From Singulisphaera sp. GP187 (GTDB lineage: Bacteria; Planctomycetota; Planctomycetia; Gemmatales; Gemmataceae), in the NCBI GenBank assembly GCA_945868575.1, contig CAMBMH010000022.1, positions 1 to 36,591 on the forward strand: a stretch of 36,591 nt of DNA, read 5' to 3'. The position numbers were made by a program, and so were the translations under genes. Every line of letters begins with the position of its first letter. Position 1 is the first letter of the stretch. This document shows, one piece after another, positions 9,468 through 17,996 of the stretch. The notes under the pieces are model-generated. The model worked only from the letters and a program-made list of their open reading frames with translations. It made no database searches and had not been told where the DNA came from.

Positions 9468-10439
9468 ATGGGGCTCCTGGACCTTTATCCGGGACCTCGG
9501 TTTCCAGGGGGCATGGCCATTTCTGACCTTCCACAACAAATCCAGAATCCTCGCGGGTTTTTGATGCGGGCGATTTTGGCCCCATGGTATTCCATTCCGG
9601 ATTGGGCAAAATCCGGACCATTCATCCTCTTGCACCTTGCTTGCCTGATGGTGTTGTTTGTAACACCCAGCGTCACGGCAGTGGTGCTTTGTGTTTTATT
9701 TTATGTGGCCCGGATGTTTGGGATTACGGCGGGCTTTCACCGTTATTTTTCCCACCGCTCTTATAAAACCAGTCGGTTTTTCCAATTCTGTTTGGCATGG
9801 TTGGGTTGTAGTGCTCTTCAGCGTGGTCCCCTTTGGTGGTCATCCCACCACCGGCATCACCACCAGCATTCCGATCAGGACAATGATGTTCACTCTCCGA
9901 TTGTTCAAACATTTTGGTATTCTCACATTGGTTGGGTCATTTCCTCCGATGCTAACCATGTCGATTGGAAAAATATCAAGGATATTGCAAAGTTTGCCGA
10001 GCTTCGTTGGCTTGACCGTAACCACTGGGTCCCCGGTCTGACACTTGCAGTGATCTGTTATCTGATCGATGGATGGTCAGGCGTTGCCTGGGGCTTCCTC
10101 CTAAGTACTGTGATCCTCTATCATGGCACATTTACGATCAATTCGCTAACGCATCTATTCGGCAAGCGGCGTTTTCCCACAACGGATGAGAGTCGCAACC
10201 ACTGGCTTCTCGCAATCATCACCCTGGGGGAGGGCTGGCACAACAACCACCACTACTACCAGGTGTCAGCAAACCAAGGCTTTTATTGGTGGGAATACGA
10301 CATCAGCTTTGCGATCCTTCGCTTCCTCAGCTGGTTTGGATTGGTTTGGGACCTCAAGCGTCCTCCCGCAAAAATCTTGGACCTGGGCAAGCGCCTTGAT
10401 GCCGAGTCTGCCATTCAGGTTCCAAAGGTGACTGTCTAA
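9468..10439 (+). CDS. Fatty acid / acyl-CoA desaturase (delta-9 type); the start may be the internal ATG at 9513
   Basis: Histidine boxes HRYFSH, HRHHH and HNNHH, with GITAGFHRYFSHRSYKTSRFFQFCLAWLGCSALQRGPLWWSSHHRHHHQHSD. Confidence 0.96.
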   Translation: MGLLDLYPGPRFPGGMAISDLPQQIQNPRGFLMRAILAPWYSIPDWAKSGPFILLHLACLMVLFVTPSVTAVVLCVLFYVARMFGITAGFHRYFSHRSYKTSRFFQFCLAWLGCSALQRGPLWWSSHHRHHHQHSDQDNDVHSPIVQTFWYSHIGWVISSDANHVDWKNIKDIAKFAELRWLDRNHWVPGLTLAVICYLIDGWSGVAWGFLLSTVILYHGTFTINSLTHLFGKRRFPTTDESRNHWLLAIITLGEGWHNNHHYYQVSANQGFYWWEYDISFAILRFLSWFGLVWDLKRPPAKILDLGKRLDAESAIQVPKVTV

Positions 10440-10456
10440 GCTCCTCTGTATTTCGA

Positions 10457-11098
10457 ATGTCCAAAATCAAATCCAAGGCCGCCTGGAACAATAAGCTCCG
10501 GGTGGCCTCTTTGCATTTAAAGGCCGCCGATCGCAATCTCGGTTTGGTGATCGATCGAATCGGTCCCTGTACATTGAATTATCCCGAAAATCCTGAATGG
10601 TTTTTGGTTAGGTCGATCGTTAGCCAGCTCATTTCAACCAAAGCCGCCGAAACCATAACCAGCCGACTCGTTGGGCTTTTGGGGGAATCCCCGTCACATT
10701 ACATTGAAAACCTGGCAGCAAAGGATGAAGCAGGGCTTACCGGAATTGGCCTTACCGGAGCAAAGATCCGAACTTTGCTTGAAGTGTCCCGAAAGATCCG
10801 CGATGGATTACGGCTAGATGCGGCCAAGGGGCCCTTAACTCCCCATTGGGAAAAGGAACTTCTTTCGATCAAGGGAATCGGCCCATGGACGGTTCATATG
10901 TTTCGGATATTTGGCATGGGTGAATTGGATGTATTGGCTCCGGGTGACTTGGGCCTGCGTCAAGGGCTTGCCCGAATCGATGGATTGGAACAGGCGTACC
11001 CAGCGGGGGAACTTGCCAATCGTTGCGAGCCCTGGAAACCGTTTGCCTCGGTGGGGACCTGGTATGTCTGGCAAAACCGTGATGCCGGACTTGCCTAA
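10457..11098 (+). CDS. DNA-3-methyladenine glycosylase II family (HhH-GPD, AlkA-like)
   Basis: IVSQLISTKAAETITSRL; HhH motif LLSIKGIGPWTVHMFRIFGMGELDVLAPGDLGLRQG with the catalytic Asp context. Confidence 0.92.
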   Translation: MSKIKSKAAWNNKLRVASLHLKAADRNLGLVIDRIGPCTLNYPENPEWFLVRSIVSQLISTKAAETITSRLVGLLGESPSHYIENLAAKDEAGLTGIGLTGAKIRTLLEVSRKIRDGLRLDAAKGPLTPHWEKELLSIKGIGPWTVHMFRIFGMGELDVLAPGDLGLRQGLARIDGLEQAYPAGELANRCEPWKPFASVGTWYVWQNRDAGLA

Positions 11099-11919
11099 GT
11101 GGACTGGTCTTGTTGGCGATCTTTCATTTCCAAAAATTCAGGGTTAATGCTCCCCGCCCCCGAACCCCCGTTGTTGTTCGGTGAAACGGAATGGGTTCGG
11201 ACAAACCAGGAGATTTGTCGGGCCAATCCGTGCAAAATCCCGATATCGCGCATCTGGGGGCGACATCGCATCAACATATGTCTTACTCCCTCGAAAAGGG
11301 AATCAGCCTTTTCCCCGTATAGGAAGCCAATTTCCAATAGCGAGGCTTTAAGGTTGGCAAATGCCCGTTCTTGTGCCTCCAAAGGCGCCATCGTTTCTGT
11401 CGTTACCCAATTGCGTTCTACCGCAAGCCACGACACCCGAAGTTCATAAAGACAGATGGCAACGGCTGATGCCAGGTTCATGGAGTCATAGGCGAAAGTG
11501 GTAGGGATCTCGATCAGGTGGCTGCAAAGCGCAACCTCCTCATTGGTCATGCCATTGGGCTCACTGCCAAAGACGATTGCCACCTTGCCTTGTTGGCTTA
11601 TATCCACCATTTGTGGCATAATTTCCCGAACAAAGCCCCGTCGCGACGAGCGAACTACCCCATCAACTTTGCTCGCGGTTCCCACAGCAGCGACGCAGTC
11701 TGCCAAAGCTTCGGATAGTGTGGCGACTGTGCGGGCCGATTGAAGAATATCATCCGCATGAACCGCCATGCGCAGCGCCATTTCCGATTTTGGATCAGCA
11801 ATAGGGCTAACAAGAACAAGCTCGGAGAATCCAAGATTTTTCATGGCCCGGGCAACCGAACCGAGGTTGCCCGGAAAATGCGTCTGGACGAGAACTACCC
11901 GAAAGGGGAGGTCCCTCAT
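11095..11919 (-). CDS. SpoU-class RNA methyltransferase, TrmJ-like (tRNA Cm32/Um32)
   Basis: RVVLVQTHFPGNLGSVARAMKNLGFSELVLVSP; IVFGSEPNGMTNEEVALCSHLIEIPTTFAYDSMNLASAVAICLYEL (SpoU/TrmJ motifs). Confidence 0.93.
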   Translation of the reverse strand: MRDLPFRVVLVQTHFPGNLGSVARAMKNLGFSELVLVSPIADPKSEMALRMAVHADDILQSARTVATLSEALADCVAAVGTASKVDGVVRSSRRGFVREIMPQMVDISQQGKVAIVFGSEPNGMTNEEVALCSHLIEIPTTFAYDSMNLASAVAICLYELRVSWLAVERNWVTTETMAPLEAQERAFANLKASLLEIGFLYGEKADSLFEGVRHMLMRCRPQMRDIGILHGLARQISWFVRTHSVSPNNNGGSGAGSINPEFLEMKDRQQDQST

Positions 11920-14120
11920 TTGCTTTTTCCATTGGCGGTCAGCTTGAGAGCCAGCTCTTTGACATGAAGGATGTCGAGCTTGCCACTGCCTAGCGCGGGG
12001 ATTTCGGCAACCTCAAAAACATCCCGTTCATCCGGTCGCCAAAGTGCCGGGATCCCTTTGGACCCAAGGCGGGCAATCCACTCGGATTTGGTAATCCCGA
12101 ATCCTTTTAGTACCTCAGGCAAATAAACAATGACGACTCGTTCCCCCCGTGCCGTATCGGGAACACAGGTGACCGCGCAAAGCCGCTCGGTGCAGCCAAC
12201 CGCCTCGTGGAGCAGCTCTTCAAGTTTTTCCAAAGGTACCATCTCGCCACCAATCTTGGCAAATCGGGCAAGTCGGCCTGTGATGGTGATGTGACGATGC
12301 TTGTCGATAAAACCCATATCTCCGGTGAGATACATCCCATGACGGATCGCATCGGCGGTTTTTTGGGGTTGGTGGAGATACCCCTTCATTACATTAAGGC
12401 CGCCGCAAGCGATCATTCCCTCTTCGCCCATCGGCTTGACCGCCATTGTGTTCTGGTCGACGATGGCCGCAAAGGTACCGTTAAGGGCCCGGCCTATGGT
12501 CCCCGGACGATTTCGTATCCATGTGATCCCCTCTTCCTCCTCATCCACCCGGTTGACTGCGGCCACGGGAGAAAGCTCGGTACACCCGTAACCTTCGAGG
12601 GGAAGGACTCCTTGCTTTTGTTTGAACTCTTCAGAAAGGGCAACGGGGAGTTTTTCGGCTCCGCAGACGATAGTGCGGAGGGTTTCGAAATCTCCGGGTT
12701 GAGCCCGACGAAGGCAAAAACGGAGGAAAGTTGCCGTTGAAAGGAAAACGGTTGCCTTTTGAGTACGGGCCAGTTCACCAATTTCCTTGGCCTGGCGGGG
12801 ATCGGGGTGATAAACGACCTTTGTGCCCATGGTAAGAGGTGCGCAAAGGGTGACCGTGTAACCGAAGCTATGGAAAAAAGGGAGAACAGCGAGCATTACA
12901 TCCGAAGGCCCAATTCGAAGGCATTGGGTCAGGGCAAGGATGTTGGAGAGGATGTTGCCGTGGGTAAGCTGAATTCCCTTGGGGTCGCCTGTGCTTCCCG
13001 ATGAGAAAATGATGGTTGCCAAATCACTGACCTTGTGATGGGTCATTGGCATCAACCAGGACTCAAATAGCCAGGGTGGACAAATCTTGACCAACAGTCC
13101 CGAAATTACCTTTTCAAAAGACCCGATCGAGGCACGAATATCTTCCAACAGGACAATCCTTCGGTCGGGTCCTGGTTCAAAAGGAATTTTGTCCAGAAAT
13201 TTTTTCGAAGTGATAATCGTTTTCACAGTGGTCTGCTTCAGGCAAGCCCAAGCGACATCCTGCGAAGCCGTGTAGTTGAGGTTGATGGTGACTTTGCCCA
13301 AAAACGCCAAAGCCGTGTTTACCAACGCGGAACCAACTCCAGTGGGCAGCCAAATCCCCACCATCTCCTCGCCTTTGAGGATAGGCGTCATTTTTTTTGC
13401 AAACAAATAAGACCCGGTAAGCGCTTTGTATCTGGAAAGCTTGCCTGTTATCTGATCGAACCAGAACTCGTCATTGGGAGATTCCCAGGCTCTTCTGACA
13501 AATTGGCGATGGACGGGAAATTCACGGGCCGTGTGTCTTTGCGCGGATTCAAGGGATAGTTTTTCCAGTTGGTCCCGAACATGAAATTCGTCCGCGTTTC
13601 CAGGCAACGGGTGTCCGACCTGAATATCGAGCTCGTTAAGCCCGCCCGGAAGCCTTTTCAAACTCCACTTGCCCCCACTGAGAGCCCATGGGCTGCCCCG
13701 GGTAGAGGTGATCCAAACGGGAAGTACTGATACTCCCGCGTGTTTGACAATGGCCAAAACCTGGTCGAGGTCAACCTCGGTGCCATCCGGAAGACGAAAG
13801 TCTTCCGCAACCCAGGCAACACTTGTTCCCGACCGAAGGGTTTCCAAAACCGGGACAAAAAGGGCATTTACATCTGTTGGGGAAACGGACGCGCCTTTTG
13901 GGGGAACACGAAGCAAAATATCCGAGGCGTGATGAGCCGTAGGATCGGGTTCCGAAGCGCAAAAGCGGGCAAAAACAACAGGACGATCAATGGAAAGCGT
14001 GGTCCGAACCAGGTTTCGTTCAGGTCCGTAAACCTCGGCAACAAGATAAAACACCGGCCCGTGAGTGGGGATATGCTTTTGACCGAAAAGATGCACCATT
14101 GGGGACCAGGCAGGCATCAA
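11916..14120 (-). CDS. AMP-binding acyl-CoA/acyl-ACP synthetase with degenerate N-terminal acyltransferase-like region (Aas-like)
   Basis: AMP-binding motif IIFSSGSTGDPKGIQLTHGNILSN; YGCTELSPVAAVN; YLTGDMGFIDKHRHITITGRLARFAKIGGEMVPLEKLEE. The N-terminal ~230 aa resemble PlsC tails but lack HX4D. Confidence 0.9.
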   Translation of the reverse strand: MMPAWSPMVHLFGQKHIPTHGPVFYLVAEVYGPERNLVRTTLSIDRPVVFARFCASEPDPTAHHASDILLRVPPKGASVSPTDVNALFVPVLETLRSGTSVAWVAEDFRLPDGTEVDLDQVLAIVKHAGVSVLPVWITSTRGSPWALSGGKWSLKRLPGGLNELDIQVGHPLPGNADEFHVRDQLEKLSLESAQRHTAREFPVHRQFVRRAWESPNDEFWFDQITGKLSRYKALTGSYLFAKKMTPILKGEEMVGIWLPTGVGSALVNTALAFLGKVTINLNYTASQDVAWACLKQTTVKTIITSKKFLDKIPFEPGPDRRIVLLEDIRASIGSFEKVISGLLVKICPPWLFESWLMPMTHHKVSDLATIIFSSGSTGDPKGIQLTHGNILSNILALTQCLRIGPSDVMLAVLPFFHSFGYTVTLCAPLTMGTKVVYHPDPRQAKEIGELARTQKATVFLSTATFLRFCLRRAQPGDFETLRTIVCGAEKLPVALSEEFKQKQGVLPLEGYGCTELSPVAAVNRVDEEEEGITWIRNRPGTIGRALNGTFAAIVDQNTMAVKPMGEEGMIACGGLNVMKGYLHQPQKTADAIRHGMYLTGDMGFIDKHRHITITGRLARFAKIGGEMVPLEKLEELLHEAVGCTERLCAVTCVPDTARGERVVIVYLPEVLKGFGITKSEWIARLGSKGIPALWRPDERDVFEVAEIPALGSGKLDILHVKELALKLTANGKSK

Positions 14121-14329
14121 TCGAACCTTTCTTACAAACTCAGGGCAGGATCATCGGCCTGCTTCCAATCGGGTGGTCCGAGAGGCCGGAAGGGCCATAT
14201 GCCAACATTCCTTTGGGGTCCTGTTTCCCAAAGAGGCAGGTTTTGCTTAGGATAATGTAGATGTTTTGGTCCTTAAGGACCCCCAATTCGACCCGTCCCG
14301 GGAACCCCCATCCCTGGTTAGGAGCTGTT

Positions 14330-15877
14330 ATGACCCTCCTTCGCTCCCATGCGTTGCTCACTGTATCCGCGTTCTTTTTTGCCCAAACCGCGGGAGCCCA
14401 AAACTCCGCAAATCCTTCCTTTATAAAGGATGTCGCTCCCATCCTTCGGGAAAACTGTTTTGGTTGCCATGGGTCCAAAAACCCCAAGGGCAAACTCGAC
14501 CTCACCAAATATGAGGCGATGCGCAAAGGCGGAACCAAAGACGATCCAATTGTTCCAGGAAAGCCGGATGACAGTTACCTTCTCGATGTGATGAAGGCGA
14601 CCGACAAAATGCAGATGCCCCCCAAGGACAACGGAGACCCCGTTCCACCGGCACAAATGAAGATCATCGAAACGTGGATCACGCAGGGGGCCAAACTCGA
14701 TCCTGAGGTCGCACCCAAAGCCGATTTGGTTCGGGAATTGCGCCAAAGGTGGAATCCTCCTGCCCTGGTTGCGAAATATCCTTTCCCCATTCCGGTCACG
14801 GCAATTGCCCACTCTCCCGATGGCAAAAAAATCGTCACTTCCGGCCATCATGAACTGATGATTTGGGATGTGGATTCGGGCAAACTGGAAAAACGCCTCG
14901 CCATCCGGCCAAGGCGTGTAATGTCCATGGCTTTTCTCGATGCCAATCAGCTTGCGGCGGCTGGAGGCCGCCCCGGTGAGGAAGGAACACTTGCGGTATA
15001 CAACATCGCCGCAACCCCGGTGAAAACCGAAAATGGTATTCAGATTTTGGATGGGAACAAATCGGGCAAAGCCTTGGTCCGGCAGCTTGCCGACGCGGAT
15101 GATGAACTGGAAGCCCTCGCCATTTCCAACGACAGGAAAAAATTGGCAGCGGCAGGTTGCGATCGGGCGATCCAGGTATGGGACATTTCCAAAGGAATTG
15201 CCGAGGCAAAACTGGAACAGACCATCGAAAACCACGCCGACTGGATTTTTGGCCTGGCATTTAGTGCGGATGGCAAAACCATCCTGAGCGCCTCCCGTGA
15301 CAAAACCGCCAAATTATGGGATTTGGCGGCCAAGGAGTCCCTGGCGACTTTTCCCGACCATGGCACGACGGTCTATGCTGTGTTGGCGCTGCCGGATGGA
15401 AAGCTGGGACTTTCTGCCGGCGAGGATAATCAGGTTCGATCCTGGCAGCTACAGGGCGACAATGCCGGCAAGCAGGACCGGGCCAAAGGCGGCCATGGCG
15501 GAACAGTCTTCCGGATGGCCTGGATGCCAGGCCAAAAGGAATATGTCACCGCATCTTCGGACCAGACCGTTCGTATCTGGAAAGTGGATAATGGGGACCA
15601 GGTAAAAGCGTTTCCCTCTTCGGGCGAACAGGTTCTGAGCCTTTCGGTAAGTCCGGATGGGAAGCAGATTGTTGGAGGGACATTTTCCGGAGAAATCCTG
15701 ATTTGGAATAGCGCCGATACCAAACTTATCCGGAAGTTTGCCTCGGACCCTGGTCAGCCAACTCCTGTGGTTCCTCCGGTAGCCCAGCCAGCTCCCAAAA
15801 AGGAAGAAAAAAAAACTCCTCCAAAGGTTGAACAGAATAAGGATGCGGCAAAAAAAGCAGCCGACAAACCCAAATGA
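14330..15877 (+). CDS. Planctomycete cytochrome-c-domain plus WD40 repeat protein, secreted
   Basis: Signal peptide MTLLRSHALLTVSAFFFAQTAGAQ; heme motif NCFGCHGSKNPKGKLDLTKYEAMRKGG; WD40 repeats (ISKGIAEAKLEQTIENHADWIFGLAFSADGKTILSASRDKTAKLWDL). AGGAG upstream of 14330 supports this start. Confidence 0.9.
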   Translation: MTLLRSHALLTVSAFFFAQTAGAQNSANPSFIKDVAPILRENCFGCHGSKNPKGKLDLTKYEAMRKGGTKDDPIVPGKPDDSYLLDVMKATDKMQMPPKDNGDPVPPAQMKIIETWITQGAKLDPEVAPKADLVRELRQRWNPPALVAKYPFPIPVTAIAHSPDGKKIVTSGHHELMIWDVDSGKLEKRLAIRPRRVMSMAFLDANQLAAAGGRPGEEGTLAVYNIAATPVKTENGIQILDGNKSGKALVRQLADADDELEALAISNDRKKLAAAGCDRAIQVWDISKGIAEAKLEQTIENHADWIFGLAFSADGKTILSASRDKTAKLWDLAAKESLATFPDHGTTVYAVLALPDGKLGLSAGEDNQVRSWQLQGDNAGKQDRAKGGHGGTVFRMAWMPGQKEYVTASSDQTVRIWKVDNGDQVKAFPSSGEQVLSLSVSPDGKQIVGGTFSGEILIWNSADTKLIRKFASDPGQPTPVVPPVAQPAPKKEEKKTPPKVEQNKDAAKKAADKPK

Positions 15878-17100
15878 GCAATCAACTTGGTCCGGATGAT
15901 CGCCCCCGTTTGAGGCCCTATCTGGCGGCATCCCCAGATTCGTCCCAACCGGGGATCCATATCCTCCATGATCAGGTTCGGATTAGTGATACCCGGCTTT
16001 CTGTTGGCCCGATTGATCTCGAAATCCTTAAACGGATGGGGGGCAAGACCTCCATCCGGGAGATCCAGCAACAGATCCAACAGGAGCTGGGTCAAAAACT
16101 CCTGTTGCCTTTGCCCCGGGTTCTCCGGTTTGTGGAGGAGCTGGAAAGCGCTCTTTTCCTTGACAGCCCGGCCTTTCATAGCGCGATTCAGGCACCGGTT
16201 CGCAAACCATCCTGTATTGGTTGTTATGAAGGCCACTCCAAAGCCTTCAAAGAGCAGATGGGCGAGCTCTTTGCGAGATCCGGGCCGCCGAAGCCTTTTG
16301 ATGTGGCCAGTGATCATAAGCTGCGCGGGCTGATTGTTCCCCACATGGATTACGCACGGGGAGCCGCCACTTATGCCCACGCCTTTCACCACCTCATGGG
16401 CCAAACCAATGCCAAAATTTTCGTGATCCTCGCGACCTCCCACTACAGTGGGCACCCCATTAGCCTGACGCGTAAACACTTCCAAAGCCCTTTGGGAATC
16501 ATTCCCACCGATATTGGTTATGTCGACCGGATCGCGGAACACTTGGGTGATTGGGCATTTCAGGACGAGGTTGTTGCCCATTTCCCGGAACATTCGGTCG
16601 AACTGGAAGCTGTGCTGCTCCATTACCTTCGCCCCAGGGAAAACGATTTCCGGATCGTCCCAATTGTCCTGGGCAACATTGACAAAGCAATGCGCTCGGG
16701 TCAGCCTGGCGAAAAAAATGCGGTCCTTTCCAAGATCCTGAAAGCCCTCCGTGCGGCTGAGGCGGAAGCCAATGAGCCTGTTTGCTATCTGCTTAGTGGC
16801 GATCTTGCCCACATTGGCCCCAAGTTCGACGATCCTGTCATGCTCGACAAGGACAGAATTGTATCCAGCCGCGGGCGTGACAGGTTAGTGCTTAATCACC
16901 TGGTTCATGGATCAGCCAATGAGTTCCTGACGGAAATCGCATCGGAAGGGAACTCGCGGAATATTTGCGGCGTTGCCCCTTTTTGGTATGGGCTCAAGTT
17001 GATGGGGGAGCATCCCGGAAGCCTGATTCACTACCAACAATTTATCGATCCCAAATGGCGTGAAAGTGTTTCTTTTGCCTCGGTGGCCTATCCAATATGA
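15874..17100 (+). CDS. MEMO1-family protein (AmmeMemoRadiSam system protein B-like) with extra N-terminal domain
   Basis: LRGLIVPHMDYARGAATYAHAFHHLM, KIFVILATSHYSGHPISLTRKHFQSPLGIIPTD, YLLSGDLAHIGPKFDDP, NICGVAPFWYGLKLM match the MEMO family arrangement. ATGA overlap with the WD40 gene. Confidence 0.88.
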   Translation: MSNQLGPDDRPRLRPYLAASPDSSQPGIHILHDQVRISDTRLSVGPIDLEILKRMGGKTSIREIQQQIQQELGQKLLLPLPRVLRFVEELESALFLDSPAFHSAIQAPVRKPSCIGCYEGHSKAFKEQMGELFARSGPPKPFDVASDHKLRGLIVPHMDYARGAATYAHAFHHLMGQTNAKIFVILATSHYSGHPISLTRKHFQSPLGIIPTDIGYVDRIAEHLGDWAFQDEVVAHFPEHSVELEAVLLHYLRPRENDFRIVPIVLGNIDKAMRSGQPGEKNAVLSKILKALRAAEAEANEPVCYLLSGDLAHIGPKFDDPVMLDKDRIVSSRGRDRLVLNHLVHGSANEFLTEIASEGNSRNICGVAPFWYGLKLMGEHPGSLIHYQQFIDPKWRESVSFASVAYPI

Positions 17101-17969
17101 CCAGCACATTACCCCCCATTTCCTTCCCCGAGGCCCTTGATCGTTTCCGGGCCGAACACCAACTTTACAGCATACCAACCGGTCGCTACCAGGCCAGGGT
17201 TTGGACTTGGGGCACCGGCCCGGATCTTTTTTTTATCCATGGAATGTCTGATCGAAGCGACTCGTTTGTTTCCCTTGCCTCGGAACTTTCCAAAAATTTT
17301 CGTTGCATAGGATATGACCTTGCCGGGGTCGATCCCAACGACGGGGCAAAGCTTTTTCGCTACAAGCACGAGGATCTGGCCGAGGACGCGATTGCCATCC
17401 TGGACGCACTTGGCTCCAGCAAAACCAATATTCTCGCGGCATCGTTTGGAACGACCATTGCTCAAAGGCTTTTGCATGATCACCCCGAGCGCTTCCCCGG
17501 CGCGGTTCTTCAGGGGGCTTTCCCCCACCGCCCTCTTGGATGGAAAAATTATCTGATGGCTTGGGGTGGCCGCTTTTTGGGAAAGAAACCCATGCTCAGC
17601 TTTCCCAAATATGATCAGACGCTCCATGCCGTGTATGGGAAAGATTTTACGCATCGCGAGCCCGAAGCCTGGAATTGGTTTTTGCAATGCGTTGGCAATA
17701 GTCCCCTGGGAACCATGGCTCATCAGGCATGTATGATTGCACATCTTGATTTGCGTCCTATTTTGCCAGCAATTTCCCAGCCTGTGCTGCTCCTTTGCGG
17801 CGAAAAGGACCGGGTTGTTAACGCTCAGGCAACCGCCCCGCTGATCGAACGACTTCCCCATTCCGAACATTTCCTTCACCCGGATTGGGGTCATGTCCCC
17901 TGTTACACCCATCCCGAGGAAATGGCTGATCGGATCCAGGGGTTTCTCCGGGCGAAAGGCATATCCTAA
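17097..17969 (+). CDS. Alpha/beta hydrolase fold protein
   Basis: DLFFIHGMSDRSDSF, NILAASFGTTIAQRLLHDHPERFPGAVLQGAFP, PVLLLCGEKDRVVNAQA, DWGHVPCYTHPEEMA. ATGA overlap with the MEMO-like gene. Confidence 0.9.
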   Translation: MTSTLPPISFPEALDRFRAEHQLYSIPTGRYQARVWTWGTGPDLFFIHGMSDRSDSFVSLASELSKNFRCIGYDLAGVDPNDGAKLFRYKHEDLAEDAIAILDALGSSKTNILAASFGTTIAQRLLHDHPERFPGAVLQGAFPHRPLGWKNYLMAWGGRFLGKKPMLSFPKYDQTLHAVYGKDFTHREPEAWNWFLQCVGNSPLGTMAHQACMIAHLDLRPILPAISQPVLLLCGEKDRVVNAQATAPLIERLPHSEHFLHPDWGHVPCYTHPEEMADRIQGFLRAKGIS

Positions 17970-17996
17970 TCCGGAACAAAAAGGCAGAAACTCCCC

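Noticed and set aside
13740-14255. 171-aa plus-strand ORF
   Set aside because: Antisense to the N-terminus of the well-supported acyl synthetase; low-complexity basic sequence without motifs.
15754-16812. 352-aa minus-strand ORF
   Set aside because: Fully antisense to the MEMO-like gene and the WD40 3' end; no recognisable motifs.
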